From Metabacillus litoralis (GTDB lineage Bacteria; Bacillota; Bacilli; Bacillales; Bacillaceae), in contig NZ_VOQF01000022.1 in NCBI RefSeq assembly GCF_007994985.1, positions 1-53,649 of the forward strand: a DNA stretch of 53,649 nucleotides, in the 5' to 3' direction. Below the pieces are notes generated by a model. That model was not told the origin of the DNA. It made no database searches and was given only the letters and a program-made list of their open reading frames with translations. The position numbers were made by a program, and so were the translations under genes. This document shows positions 35,043 through 46,293 of this stretch, in pieces (within the stretch, counting starts at the first letter, position 1; each line of letters opens with the position of its first letter).

Positions 35043-35990
35043 TTACTCATCCCCTTTCTTAAATGCTCCAGTTAAAATAAGTTGGATGAAGCTAACCGCA
35101 AAGATAATTAACATTAAAACAACCCCGATTGCTGCACCAAATCCCATATCATTTTGCTGAATTCCTTGCTGATATAAATAACCAACAACAGTTAATCCGA
35201 TATTTCCTGGGGAACCTGCTTCCCAGAAAACAAAGCTTTCTTCAAACATTCTAAAACCATTAATAACCGAAATGGTTGTTACAAAGATTGTCACTGGCTT
35301 TAAAAATGGTAATGTGACATAAAAGAACTTCTTAACCGTTGATGCACCATCCATTTCTGCTGCTTCGTATAATTCTCTAGGAACATTTTGAAGAGCAGCT
35401 AAGAAATAAAGAATGTTCACACCCATCCAACGCCAACTACAGAGAAGAACCATTAGAAACATACCCGACCAAGCGTTATATCTCCAATCAACAGACTCTA
35501 GACCTATCCAATTTAAGATTTGGTTAGCCACAGCTGTATCCGTTTCACCAAACATGAGTCTAAATACCATACCAGCTACAATCGTTGAAGCTAATGCAGG
35601 TAAAAACAAAGATGCACGGAATAATGTTTTAAATTTAACAAGCTTAGAATCTAGCAATACAGCTAGAATAATTGGTGTGATGACTAAGATGAGAACGGTT
35701 AGTATAACGTAGATTGATGTATTTGAGAGTGCCTTATAAAAGGTTGGATTAAGAACCCTCGAATAATTAGACATTCCTATATATGTTGTTTGTCCTGGAA
35801 GTACTCGCTGAAAGCTCATGATGATTGCTTGTATAGAAGGATATAAAGATAAAACCAAAAAAGAAAGAATAAAAGGAGAGACAAAAATATACGGTACTAC
35901 TTTTTTAGAATTAAGAAATTTCAACACTTTATTTGTTCTATTTGCTGTTACAGTCATTTCAGGTGATGTATTCTTCGAAGTAGGTAACAT
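35043..35990 (-). CDS. Sugar ABC transporter permease (MalF type)
   Basis: A 315-aa permease with six helices and the EAA loop ELYEAAEMDGASTVKKFFYVTLPFL, paired with the MalG-like subunit. The frame opens at 36014, but the ATG at 35990 follows AAAGGGAGG at a good distance and gives MLPTSKNTSPEM. A catabolite-responsive element lies upstream at 36188. Confidence 0.92.
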   Translation of the reverse strand: MLPTSKNTSPEMTVTANRTNKVLKFLNSKKVVPYIFVSPFILSFLVLSLYPSIQAIIMSFQRVLPGQTTYIGMSNYSRVLNPTFYKALSNTSIYVILTVLILVITPIILAVLLDSKLVKFKTLFRASLFLPALASTIVAGMVFRLMFGETDTAVANQILNWIGLESVDWRYNAWSGMFLMVLLCSWRWMGVNILYFLAALQNVPRELYEAAEMDGASTVKKFFYVTLPFLKPVTIFVTTISVINGFRMFEESFVFWEAGSPGNIGLTVVGYLYQQGIQQNDMGFGAAIGVVLMLIIFAVSFIQLILTGAFKKGDE

Positions 35991-36187
35991 GTTAAAAACC
36001 TCCCTTTGATACATAGTAGCTTAAAACATCTTAAGTGCATGCCCAAAAACTCACAATACATACTTTGATATCTTGGATCTAAGACAGTTTAAAGCGAGAT
36101 CGAAATGAGTACTAGAATAGAAATTTGAATGTCATGCTAGTTATAATATCTGTATTAGATTTAACCACCCCTTCGCGACATATTTAT

Positions 36188-36201
36188 TGGTAACGCTTAC
36201 A
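36188..36201 (-). promoter_or_regulatory. cre (CcpA) site upstream of the sugar transporter
   Basis: On the minus strand TGTAAGCGTTACCA fits the cre consensus TGNAANCGNWNNCA at every defined position. It suggests carbon catabolite repression of the transporter operon. A weaker palindrome TAAGCGCTTACA lies at 33452-33463 before the binding-protein gene. Confidence 0.75.
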
Positions 36202-36880
36202 CAACCCATTTAAGAAACATTTCATACGTACCAATATCACCACAAGTTATTTTGTACGAACAAATATAAAACTCATTTGCTAATAACTCATACGCATGTG
36301 TTGTTGTATTTTCATTATAAATAACTGAATATTGAATTTCAAGCATTTTCTAAATATTTGTAAATTGTGAAAAAATTGTCTAATTTTGTTGCATATCAAT
36401 ATTAATAACTCTTTATAATTAACTTTAACAAAAACCAGTATTTTACTATTCATCATGACAACTCGATTTATCATTCCTCTAACTTGTAAGTACATTTTAA
36501 CTAGAGCATATACCTACCAAGAAGCTTTCGTTTACAGTCATTGTTAATATCGAACATTTCTACCTAGTTCAAAAAATTATCCTATAAAAACATAAGTTAA
36601 GTTAATACATTTGGTATTGAATGTAGAATAATCTGTACAGTGTCGAATACTCGTAAAAAAAGCTTCCCACAAGTTTGGATATGGTTCTCCGTAACGCTAT
36701 AAAGATAGCTAAATAGTTTTTATCGCTACAGCCATTGAATTTAGCATGTGTTAAAGATTAAGTTAAAGGATGAACTAACAAAAAGGACTGTTGTTCCGTA
36801 TAAGGAAAAGTATCGTCAATCAACAAAGGAATAGATTGATCTGTGATTTCGCATGGTAATGATTAACACGGATACAAAAT
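36202..36880. other. AT-rich intergenic region without a recognisable gene
   Basis: About 0.7 kb of very AT-rich sequence lies between the sugar operon and the surface-protein gene. A 71-codon minus-strand frame (36280-36495) lacks a ribosome binding site and protein-like composition. No repeat or RNA is recognised. Confidence 0.5.
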
Positions 36881-36913
36881 AAAAAAGAAACCAAATCATT
36901 TGAGATTTGGTTT
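36881..36913 (-). terminator. Terminator of the surface-protein gene
   Basis: A perfect 10-bp stem AAACCAAATC/GATTTGGTTT with a 6-nt loop is followed by CTTTTTT on the minus strand. Confidence 0.9.
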
Positions 36914-36956
36914 TCTAATAAGTTTGATATTTTGATATATTTTTCTACCTAAACGA

Positions 36957-39479
36957 TTACGCTATTCTTTTTCTTATAAAGAGGAAGAACATGCCACTTA
37001 AGAAGAGTAAAAACCCTGCTAATAAGTACTGATAGTGCGTAGTAGCAGTTTCCGGTAGTTTTTGTCCGTCATCCGTTACAGACTGTTGCATTAAGTCAAC
37101 ACTGGTTTGTTTCTTTGGAGCTTCTGAGTCCTCGGGATCTTTTGGGTCGACAGAGCTTTCTCGATCTTCAGAATCCTCCGGGTTAACAGGTTTTTCGGGA
37201 TCTTCTGGATCGATTGGGCTTTCGGGATCAACAGGATTTTCCGGTTTGACAGGGCTTTCGGGATCTTCTGGATTTGGTGAAACTGGATCAGAAGTACCGA
37301 TTGCTTTAATATGTGCAACAACACTATTATTGTTATAAGTGACTGATACCTCGTAATCATCTGCAGTTACATTATCGAATTTACCTTCCACCTTGTCAGC
37401 AGTCATTAAAGTAATATCCGTAGCCTTGTCTATTTCATAATTAGAAAGATCTAAATTCAGATCCCCACCATCAAGGTATACTAGTCCATCTACACTTAGT
37501 TGAGTTTGGTCATTATCCATTGCAATATCTAGGCTTCCAGCTTCCATTGTTAAGTTACCATTTAAATTCAGAGGTTCTTCTACATTAACTAAAACTGTAC
37601 CATTCTCTACATAAAGATCGTCTTCACCAAAAGCAGTTGCAGAAGTAGCTTCTAACGTTCCTCCTTGCAGTAATGTTCCCCCTGAATAACTATTACTTCC
37701 TGTCAATGTAAGTGTACCTGTCCCTTGCTTGGTAAGCATACCACTGCCAGTTATATCATTTCTCCACCAATCATGGGCATTAAATCTTCCTTTTGAAGCA
37801 TCCATGTTCACTGTTACATTGCTTAAAAACGCACCATATCCATCAGATGCTGTTACTAAATCAATTCTTCCCCAACCATTTGATTCATCTATTACAGGGT
37901 AGCCTGATTCAATTTCTGTCGTATACAATACTTCTCTACGTTGTTTATCAGTTAAATAAGGCTGACGAGTTTCCAATAAAACTTCAGCCCCTTTAGGTAC
38001 TACAGGGTCTAAACCTTTTATGCCTGTTTGAGGTAATCCGTATGTAAGTTTTTCTCGATAGAATGCTTTATTTACCTCATGATCTTCCCATTTTTGTTCA
38101 TCGTATGCACTTTCAAACGTATAATCCTCTGTTACTGTATGTGCATATTCGTACAAGCTCATTCCTTTTGATGCAGCCAATTCACCGAATACTTCTCCAG
38201 CATTTTTATAAGCCTTATCCAATACCTCTTGGTTTTCTGTAAGGTTGTATGCGTAGGCAGTCATTGCAGTTGATTGTATTCTTGCTCCTATAACATCAAG
38301 TGGCGAGTGCATACCAGACACTATTCTATTTTCTCCCATTTGAGCTGCTCTAGTTAAAAATTCAGCAAATCTTTCAGGTGTTGCGTATGCAAATCCGAAT
38401 GTTGACAAATAAGCTGCACTTGTATGTCCACTTGGAAAAGCTCCGTCTTTACCTCTCCCGTCTTCCGCTTTTCTTTTTACATATTCTAATGCAGGAATGA
38501 CTTTTACATTCGTTTCGTATTGTTGGTAATGTCTTTCTCCCGTTTCTTTTTTGCCGCCTGAAGGTAATTCTTCTACTTTACTTTCACCACTACCAATTGT
38601 CGCCCATACAGGTAAACCATTCTCATCAACAACTTCTTTCACTTCTCCATCTGAATTTATTCTGTAAGGTCTTGGAGATGAGAAAAAGTACTTCGAAGGA
38701 TTTGAGGAAGAAGGATTTCTAAATCTAATTAAATGAACTAAATCCAACGCATCTGATAGTTTAGTCCCTTCCCATTTCCCCATTCCTTGACTCTGATCCT
38801 CAACAGTCGCTTCTTCCAATACTACATTCATGTCCTCTTTTGATCTGACAACACTTGTAATCGGTTTAACGATATCTACATAGGTGTTCGCTAAAGGTCC
38901 ATAAGCTTCCATCATACTGTATATCTTATCTCTTTGATCATCATAATAGGCCGCTAAAGCCTCTTCATCCGTTCTGTTTTTAGTAATGTCTTCTACATAT
39001 TTAATATTAGCTCTCCAAGTCTTTGAATCTCTAATTTCTTCGTTAGCATATGTTTTCTTATCTGCTACTACCTTTGTCTTATCATTTTTATATCCATCAA
39101 AATAAACGGTAGGTCCGTCACCGTATTTAGCAACCTTACCATTTGCACCTGGTACAGTTAACGCTGTTCCGTCTCTCCAATCTGGTTGATTCAAAGACCA
39201 GACTTGATCAAAACCATCTAAAATACTAATAAAAGGATTAGTCGCAGCTATATTCTTTAAGTGCGAATCATTAGCATTTTCGCCATTATCCACTGCTGAA
39301 AATAGTTGCTCAGCTTCAGAAGGATTTGTATTTATTTCTCCAGTAGTCCCTTGTGGCTTTGAAGGCTTTGAATGCTCCTGACCAGAATCTTGACTAGCAG
39401 CCAAAACTGAAAGCTCAAAAGAATTCATAGTTAGTACTGCAAGTAGTACTAGTATCGATATTTTCTTTATGAATTTCAT
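36957..39479 (-). CDS. Cell-wall-anchored PAP2/haloperoxidase-like protein (LPETA)
   Basis: An exported 840-aa protein. It has a signal peptide (about 1-28), and a vanadium-haloperoxidase/PAP2-type phosphatase domain whose motifs are KRKAEDGRGKDGAFPSGHTS and ENRIVSGMHSPLDVIGAR. An autotransporter-type beta-strand repeat (KQGTGTLTLTGSNSYSGGT) follows, then a Pro/Glu/Asp-rich wall-spanning region, and a sorting signal LPETA plus hydrophobic helix and RKRIA tail. The fifth sorting residue is Ala, not Gly. The ATG at 39479 is chosen because the one at 39488 lies 2 nt from AGGAG. It should sit on the cell wall. The substrate is unknown. Confidence 0.85.
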   Translation of the reverse strand: MKFIKKISILVLLAVLTMNSFELSVLAASQDSGQEHSKPSKPQGTTGEINTNPSEAEQLFSAVDNGENANDSHLKNIAATNPFISILDGFDQVWSLNQPDWRDGTALTVPGANGKVAKYGDGPTVYFDGYKNDKTKVVADKKTYANEEIRDSKTWRANIKYVEDITKNRTDEEALAAYYDDQRDKIYSMMEAYGPLANTYVDIVKPITSVVRSKEDMNVVLEEATVEDQSQGMGKWEGTKLSDALDLVHLIRFRNPSSSNPSKYFFSSPRPYRINSDGEVKEVVDENGLPVWATIGSGESKVEELPSGGKKETGERHYQQYETNVKVIPALEYVKRKAEDGRGKDGAFPSGHTSAAYLSTFGFAYATPERFAEFLTRAAQMGENRIVSGMHSPLDVIGARIQSTAMTAYAYNLTENQEVLDKAYKNAGEVFGELAASKGMSLYEYAHTVTEDYTFESAYDEQKWEDHEVNKAFYREKLTYGLPQTGIKGLDPVVPKGAEVLLETRQPYLTDKQRREVLYTTEIESGYPVIDESNGWGRIDLVTASDGYGAFLSNVTVNMDASKGRFNAHDWWRNDITGSGMLTKQGTGTLTLTGSNSYSGGTLLQGGTLEATSATAFGEDDLYVENGTVLVNVEEPLNLNGNLTMEAGSLDIAMDNDQTQLSVDGLVYLDGGDLNLDLSNYEIDKATDITLMTADKVEGKFDNVTADDYEVSVTYNNNSVVAHIKAIGTSDPVSPNPEDPESPVKPENPVDPESPIDPEDPEKPVNPEDSEDRESSVDPKDPEDSEAPKKQTSVDLMQQSVTDDGQKLPETATTHYQYLLAGFLLFLSGMFFLFIRKRIA

Positions 39480-39684
39480 ACCTGTCATTTCTCCTTTTCT
39501 ATTATAATTTCAAACTGCAAATTCCACTTTAAGGTATGTTTGTTAAATTAATGTAGGAAAACTGTTGAAATTTAGTGAAATTTATGTAAAGAGGAAGAGA
39601 ATTATTACGAAAATTAGCAAAATTTTTGATTTCGATATGTTATCACTGAATGCTATAAATTATGGTTCTTATCACTTAAGCACA

Positions 39685-39817
39685 AGAAAAAGACTTCTCA
39701 AAAGTTATAAAACTAAATGAGAAGTCTCAGATTTAAACATTATGTTAGCTTTTTGTTAGCAAAATCCTTTAATTTCCTTATATCGAGGGTTTGAGGGCAT
39801 GATTACATCATGCCACC
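39685..39817 (-). repeat. Terminator-type repeat, copy 2, with a groEL 3'-end-like start
   Basis: On the minus strand it begins GGTGGCATGATGTAATC (39801-39817), 16/17 identical to the groEL end at 40586-40602, continues CATGCCCTCAAACCC, and ends in a hairpin AGACTTCTCA...TGAGAAGTCT (39691-39727) followed by TTTTTC. It lies downstream of the 113-aa gene and probably terminates it. Confidence 0.75.
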
Positions 39818-39922
39818 TGTAAGCTGCGAGAGTGTAATATTGTTAATATTAAGTGAAAATAGTTGGTAAATCAACGTTTCAGATGATTTTGAACACCGCT
39901 TTGCTATTCATATCCCTCAAGA

Positions 39923-40264
39923 CTAATTATTATTTAAGACATCTTTGTTTTCCATTACCCAAATTTCAATAATACTTTTTAAATCTTCAGTCTTAATCAT
40001 ACATGAAGTAGGTCCATCTTCTAGAACATAATCATTTATCACTTTTGTATATTCTTTATTTATTTCAAGGGTACAAATGTTACCACCTGTTGATTCGGAA
40101 GTTGATTTTCCTAGTAACACATTTTCTATATTCTCTAGAAATATTGCTTCTCTAAAAGATTCCAGATCATTTAGAAGATACTCAATAACTGCTAGCTCAT
40201 CTGGTAGCTTAATCTTCTTATATTCACTCTTAGGATCCTCAATGATTGAATATTTATATCTCAA
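39923..40264 (-). CDS. Small acidic hypothetical protein (113 aa)
   Basis: The protein is soluble and acidic, with no membrane helix or known catalytic motif. It contains KLPDELAVIEYLLNDLESFREAIF and ends in IIEIWVMENKDVLNNN. The TTG start at 40264 has AAAGGTG 6 nt upstream. Its size and composition recall immunity proteins of polymorphic toxins, but I cannot name a family. It lies between groEL and a duplicated groEL 3' end, which marks it as a likely late arrival. Confidence 0.6.
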   Translation of the reverse strand: MRYKYSIIEDPKSEYKKIKLPDELAVIEYLLNDLESFREAIFLENIENVLLGKSTSESTGGNICTLEINKEYTKVINDYVLEDGPTSCMIKTEDLKSIIEIWVMENKDVLNNN

Positions 40265-40481
40265 ATTATCGCACCTTTCTCCATCTGATCAATTCTCTCT
40301 ATCACAACACTCAATTTTCCCACCAAGACCGACTCCAAATTCGTGTACCTTCCACTATTGCATGTTTGAACTATTTTGTGCAATTAAGTAGTTTTAAATG
40401 AAACTTTCATTAAATCCTTAACGATTTGGTATCAGAAGGTCGATCACAATAAAAAATTGTATCACTACTTCATCTCGAATG

Positions 40482-40530
40482 AAAAAAGAGGCCTCTCAAA
40501 AGTTCACAGAACTAAAGAAAAGCCTCTTTT
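40482..40530 (-). terminator. Terminator of the groE operon
   Basis: A long imperfect hairpin AAGAGGCT...AGGCCTCTT with an inner AGTTC/GAACT helix is followed by TTTTTC on the minus strand, 58 bp past the groEL stop. Confidence 0.82.
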
Positions 40531-40587
40531 AATATTATTATTAGGTTATCATTTTGTTAGCAAATCACTAGGAATTTAGCGGGCAGA

Positions 40588-42240
<1,653 letters not shown>

Positions 42241-42284
42241 TCAAAGTTTTTAAAAAAGTATTCTATGATATGTGTGCTGCAACC

Positions 42285-42569
42285 TTATCCGATAACAGCT
42301 AAAATGTCGTTTTCACGTAAAATTAAGTATTCAGTACCTTCATACTTTACTTCAGTACCAGCATATTTTGAGAAGATGATACGATCGCCTTCTACTACTT
42401 CAAGTGCTACTTTTTCACCACTGTCTAAAACTCGGCCTGTACCAACAGCTACTACCTTACCTTCTTGTGGCTTCTCTTTCGCACTATCAGGAAGGACGAT
42501 ACCACTAGCAGTTTTTTCTTCTGATTCAACTAACTCGATAATAACGCGATCACCTAATGGCTTTAACAA
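42285..42569 (-). CDS. groES: Co-chaperonin GroES (10 kDa)
   Basis: A 94-aa lid of the GroEL cavity. It starts [15 protein letters not shown] and contains the mobile loop [19 protein letters not shown] and the C-terminal [14 protein letters not shown], as in B. subtilis. The start is the TTG at 42569, 8 nt after GAGGAGG. The frame extends upstream to an ATG at 42587, but that precedes the ribosome binding site. It heads the groE operon behind CIRCE. Confidence 0.98.
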   Translation of the reverse strand: MLKPLGDRVIIELVESEEKTASGIVLPDSAKEKPQEGKVVAVGTGRVLDSGEKVALEVVEGDRIIFSKYAGTEVKYEGTEYLILRENDILAVIG

Positions 42570-42614
42570 GTGAAACAACCTCCTCAAATTCTTTAAATAG
42601 ATAATTTTTCCTTA

Positions 42615-42641
42615 TTAGCACTCAACGTCATTGAGTGCTAA
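42615..42641 (-). promoter_or_regulatory. CIRCE element (HrcA operator)
   Basis: TTAGCACTC, 9 bp, then GAGTGCTAA: a perfect match to the CIRCE consensus in the groE 5' region. Confidence 0.99.
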
Positions 42642-42651
42642 CACAATTTAT

Positions 42652-42680
42652 ATATTATATAAGTTCTCTTTTAATTTCAA
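42652..42680 (-). promoter_or_regulatory. Sigma-A promoter of groES-groEL
   Basis: TTGAAA (42675-42680) is followed by TATAATAT. TAATAT at 42652-42657 gives a 17-bp spacer, and TATAAT at 42654-42659 gives 15. The CIRCE lies immediately downstream, over the transcription start. Confidence 0.75.
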
Positions 42681-43025
42681 GTCTGAAGTTCAGTTTTTTA
42701 ATATTTTTTTATATTTCTCACTTCGACTTTTTAGAGTATGTTACATCTTCTCTTTCTATTCTAGTTAAACATTTCATTTTTAAACTTGTTTTCTTTTTTA
42801 AATCTTTTAATTGGTTCTTTTATTGAAAAAGTATAGCCAATTATGTAGTCGAACAGTGATGTAATCTGGGAGAAAATCCAGTAACAAATTTTTGGAATCA
42901 ACAAACTTTACTAAAACAGCCTTATCATACATAGAACTAATAATAGTTATGTTACAATAAAATTTGTTGTTCTTAGAATAACGTTTGATCACATATTATC
43001 GTTTCTTACTATAAAGGAGGCTTAT

Positions 43026-43766
43026 ATGAAAAAACATTATTGGCTGATTCTACTTACATATATGCTATTACAGCTCTCTGCTATTGTTGGAATTAGATTG
43101 TTTTCTTTACTCAATATAGGAGAAACAAATGTAGAAAGATTCGCTTATTGGACGATCTTAAGCTTTACACTAGCATTTCTTATTATTCTGTTTCTTTTAA
43201 GAAAAGAACGTGCCCTCGAAAGTGACTTTAGAGGAGAACCAGCTTCTGTTAGTGTTTCAGTTGTCTGGGCTATAATTGGTTTCTTTTTAGCTATTTTTGC
43301 TCAATCTCTTGCTGCTAATATCGAAATTAATCTTTTCGGTGTTGAGCCTGGCTCTGAAAATACCCAAATGATTATGCGAGTTATTGAAGTTTCACCACTA
43401 GTTATTCTCGTAACTTCGATAATTGGTCCAATATTAGAAGAAATCGTCTTTAGAAAAATCCTTTTCGGAGTATTATATAAGAAAACAAACTTCTTCATAG
43501 CAGCGATTATTAGTTCATTAATCTTCTCAATATTCCATGGTGAGCCACAGCATCTATTGTTATATGCATCAATGGGCTTTACATTTGCCTTTCTTTATGT
43601 AAAAACACAAAGAATCCTTGTACCTATTTTTGCTCATGTTGCAATGAATACAATGGTTGTTATTGTCCAAACGGTTTTTAGAGAAGATATTGAAGAAATG
43701 ATGAAAATGTTAGAAGAAATGAGATTAGAGCAGCAACTGCAAGTGATTATTGGAGGATTATTATGA
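43026..43766 (+). CDS. ydiL: CPBP-family intramembrane protease (YdiL type)
   Basis: A 246-aa membrane protein of the CAAX-processing/Abi family. The motifs are ILEEIVFRKILF (EExxxR), FSIFHGE (second His) and the final IFAHVAMNTM (third His). These would form an intramembrane metal site. The ATG follows AAAGGAGG. It overlaps ydiK by four bases. In Bacillus, homologues may process membrane peptides. The substrate here is unknown. Confidence 0.9.
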   Translation: MKKHYWLILLTYMLLQLSAIVGIRLFSLLNIGETNVERFAYWTILSFTLAFLIILFLLRKERALESDFRGEPASVSVSVVWAIIGFFLAIFAQSLAANIEINLFGVEPGSENTQMIMRVIEVSPLVILVTSIIGPILEEIVFRKILFGVLYKKTNFFIAAIISSLIFSIFHGEPQHLLLYASMGFTFAFLYVKTQRILVPIFAHVAMNTMVVIVQTVFREDIEEMMKMLEEMRLEQQLQVIIGGLL

Positions 43767-43972
43767 TGAGAGCCAACCCAATTTCCATGGGGATTTTTTA
43801 CTTAATCATGGGAATATTATTTACTTATTTAGCTATAAATAGTGCTGCAGAAGGACTTTTCACCTTCCCAACTATACTCCTTATGCTGATCGCTACTTTT
43901 GACATCGGTGTTGCCATAAGGATGTTTTCTTTATCAAAGAAATTAAAAAAGAAAAGCAACGACAAAAAATGA
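43763..43972 (+). CDS. ydiK: YdiK-like small membrane protein (DUF4305)
   Basis: A 69-aa protein with two hydrophobic helices (about 8-28 and 34-54) and a Lys-rich tail. Position next to ydiL and size match B. subtilis YdiK. The start ATGATG overlaps the ydiL stop, and GGAGG lies within ydiL. Function unknown. Confidence 0.85.
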   Translation: MMRANPISMGIFYLIMGILFTYLAINSAAEGLFTFPTILLMLIATFDIGVAIRMFSLSKKLKKKSNDKK

Positions 43973-43997
43973 GACTATTTTCAGTCTCATTTTTTTG
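43966..43997. terminator. Bidirectional terminator between ydiK and tatC
   Basis: The stem ATGAGACT/AGTCTCAT with a 6-nt loop has A/T tracts on both sides, serving both convergent genes. It overlaps the tatC stop codon. Confidence 0.88.
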
Positions 43998-44736
43998 CAT
44001 TTTCTTCTTTAAAACGAAGCTTCTGTGCATTTCTATATGATATTCGCGAAATCCATATGCTAATTTCATAAAGGATAAACAATGGAATGGACACCATAAG
44101 ATGTGACGTTATCTCAGGTGGCGTAATCAGGGCTGCAATAACTAGTAAAACAAAGTAAGCATACTTTCTTACTTTTGTTAAAAACATCGGTGTTACAATC
44201 CCTAAACGCGTTAGAAACATGATAACGACCGGTAGTTGAAATAAAATTCCGAATGGCATCGTTAATTGTAATAAAAAGGTGAAATATTCGTTAATCCCTA
44301 TTACTTGGTTAATATCAAGATCATTAGAGATTCTTTCCATAAATTCAACAACAAATGGAAAAAGAATAAAATAAGAGAAAGAAATACCCATCAAAAATAA
44401 TAATAGAGAAATTGGTATATAGCTTAGCGTTACTTTTCTTTCTTTTTCATATAAGCCAGGGCTAACAAAAGACCAAAACTGATACAAAATAATTGGTGAT
44501 GTAATAACAAATGCGATAATAAAAGCGAATTTCATATACACCATCAATGGATCTGTTAAATTAAAAGCATTTAATGTTAAAGATTTTGCTTCTTCTGTAT
44601 GCTGTAAATAAATTATAATCGGCCTTGAAAGTAAAAAACCTGCAATAACAGCTAAGAAAAAGAAAACGACAACAATAACGAGTCGTTTTCTTAGCTCTGT
44701 TATATGATCAATGACCGACATTTCATTTTGTGTCAT
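43987..44736 (-). CDS. tatC: Sec-independent translocase TatC (TatCy type)
   Basis: A 249-aa protein with six membrane helices. The N-terminal HITELRKRLVIVV is the signal-peptide binding site, and the loop SPGLYEKERK is a TatC hallmark. With TatA from the gene just upstream it forms the Tat pore for folded proteins. The gap to tatA is 17 bp, so they are an operon, as in B. subtilis tatAy-tatCy. Confidence 0.97.
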   Translation of the reverse strand: MTQNEMSVIDHITELRKRLVIVVVFFFLAVIAGFLLSRPIIIYLQHTEEAKSLTLNAFNLTDPLMVYMKFAFIIAFVITSPIILYQFWSFVSPGLYEKERKVTLSYIPISLLLFLMGISFSYFILFPFVVEFMERISNDLDINQVIGINEYFTFLLQLTMPFGILFQLPVVIMFLTRLGIVTPMFLTKVRKYAYFVLLVIAALITPPEITSHLMVSIPLFILYEISIWISRISYRNAQKLRFKEENAKK

Positions 44737-44753
44737 ATCGGATTCATCCTATC

Positions 44754-44954
44754 TTACTTGACTTCTTCCCTTGTTTCTTTCTTTTTAGCATCTTGATCAT
44801 CATCTTCATCATCTGCTAAACCTTTAGTTGCATTTTTAAATTCACGTAACGTATTTCCTGCAGCTTTACCTAACTCAGGTAATTTCTTTGGTCCAAAAAT
44901 TAGTAATGCTACAAACACGATTAATAATAGACTACCGATTCCTACTGTTGGCAT
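44754..44954 (-). CDS. tatA: Sec-independent translocase TatA (TatAy type)
   Basis: A 66-aa protein: one membrane helix, the [21 protein letters not shown] amphipathic helix, and an acidic tail. The ATG at 44954 matches MP... of B. subtilis TatAy and is 9 nt from GGAGG. The ATG at 44960 is too close to the ribosome binding site. It probably also covers the TatB role, as in other two-component Tat systems. Confidence 0.96.
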   Translation of the reverse strand: MPTVGIGSLLLIVFVALLIFGPKKLPELGKAAGNTLREFKNATKGLADDEDDDQDAKKKETREEVK

Positions 44955-45012
44955 CGACATCCACCTCCTTATTTGGGCTTTAAAAGACGAAACTCTTCTA
45001 TTTTAGTACTAT

Positions 45013-45657
45013 TTATTTTTCTTCATTAGGATAATGCTTTAAAAAGTAAACTAATGACTGAAGCTCTACAGCTAAGTCAATGTGATGAATTCTAATTTCA
45101 TCAGGAACATTTAATCTTGCTGGAGTAAAGTTCAATATACCTTTAATTCCTTTTGCTATAAGCCTGTCAGTAATAGACTGGGCAACTGGTGCCGGAACAG
45201 TTAATATAGCCACTGTTACATCATCAGCAAAGGTCTCCTCTAAATGATCTAAATCGAAAACCGGAACACCACCAATTTCTGTTCCAATTTTATCTTTATC
45301 AACATCATAGGCGATAGAAATAACCGTATTGTTATTTTTCGTAAAATTATAATGTAAAAAGGCTGTCCCTAAATTACCAACACCAATCAAGCAGACTTTT
45401 GTCACTTCGTCTTGATCTAATGTTTTTCTAAAAAAGGATAACAAATAATTCACATTATAACCATACCCTTTTTTTCCTAGTGCTCCAAAGTATGAGAAAT
45501 CTCTACGAATTGTCGCGGAATCTACTTTTACAGCATCACTTAATTCAGCTGATGAAACACGTTGTTTGCCAGATGAATGTAGATTCTTTAAAAACCGATA
45601 ATATAACGGTAATCTTTTAGCAGTTGCCTGCGGTATTTTTGATTGCTCAATATTCAC
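45013..45657 (-). CDS. rex: Redox-sensing transcriptional repressor Rex
   Basis: A 214-aa repressor. The N-terminal winged helix contains [25 protein letters not shown], the Rossmann domain has [17 protein letters not shown] for NADH binding, and the C-terminal helix ends with [19 protein letters not shown] for dimer swapping. It represses fermentation and respiration genes when NADH is low. The start is the GTG at 45657. No canonical Rex site is seen at its own promoter. Confidence 0.97.
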   Translation of the reverse strand: MNIEQSKIPQATAKRLPLYYRFLKNLHSSGKQRVSSAELSDAVKVDSATIRRDFSYFGALGKKGYGYNVNYLLSFFRKTLDQDEVTKVCLIGVGNLGTAFLHYNFTKNNNTVISIAYDVDKDKIGTEIGGVPVFDLDHLEETFADDVTVAILTVPAPVAQSITDRLIAKGIKGILNFTPARLNVPDEIRIHHIDLAVELQSLVYFLKHYPNEEK

Positions 45658-45804
45658 TTTTATCCCTCACATTCATACAAAACGCAAAGTGAAAACTTAG
45701 AAGCTCTCACTTTTAAATAAGCGACGTCCTGTGCTTTAGAGATAGACATATAAAAAATGTCCAAGAACGGCGGACTTTTTATCTATAAGTTGTTTTTATT
45801 ATTT

Positions 45805-46293
45805 TTAGCTTTCTTCTCTGTGAAAATCTCCACTTTTACCGCCTGTTTTTTCTACTAAGTATGTTGGACCAATAACCATTCCTTTATCAACAGCCTTACA
45901 CATATCATAAACAGTAAGTGCAGCAATGCTTGCAGAGGTTAACGCTTCCATTTCAACACCTGTACTGCCTTTTGTTTTAACAGTTGCTGATATTAATAAA
46001 ACGTATTTGTTTTCACCTATCTCCCAATCAAAGTCTATGTCTACACCTTTTATCGGAATAGGATGACACATTGGAATAACATTAGCCGTCTGTTTTGCAG
46101 CCATAATGCCGGCTACTTGAGCAACAGAGAGAACATCACCTTTACCAATTTCATGGTTGGTGATTTTATCATATACTTCTTTTGTTAATTCAACACTTGA
46201 TTTAGCAAGTGCCGTTCTAACAGTTGTTTCCTTAGCAGAGATATCAACCATTTTCGCTCTGCCTTGATCATTAAAATGGGTAAATTCTGACAT
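45805..46293 (-). CDS. moaC: Cyclic pyranopterin monophosphate synthase MoaC
   Basis: A 162-aa enzyme of molybdopterin biosynthesis that makes cPMP from 3',8-cyclo-GTP. Conserved parts are [13 protein letters not shown] and [19 protein letters not shown]. The ATG at 46293 has GGGG 8 nt upstream. A TTG at 46299 is less likely. Other moa genes are not in the window. A weak hairpin with T-run at 45750-45780 may end it. Confidence 0.97.
   Translation of the reverse strand: MSEFTHFNDQGRAKMVDISAKETTVRTALAKSSVELTKEVYDKITNHEIGKGDVLSVAQVAGIMAAKQTANVIPMCHPIPIKGVDIDFDWEIGENKYVLLISATVKTKGSTGVEMEALTSASIAALTVYDMCKAVDKGMVIGPTYLVEKTGGKSGDFHREES

Noticed and set aside
36280-36495. 71-codon minus-strand open frame
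   Set aside because: It lies in very AT-rich DNA, lacks a ribosome binding site, has unconvincing composition and no neighbour on the transcript.
39799-39890. Longer groEL pseudogene at copy 2
   Set aside because: In frame with the GGMM stop the upstream codons do not resemble GroEL, so only the last six or so codons and the terminator are shared.
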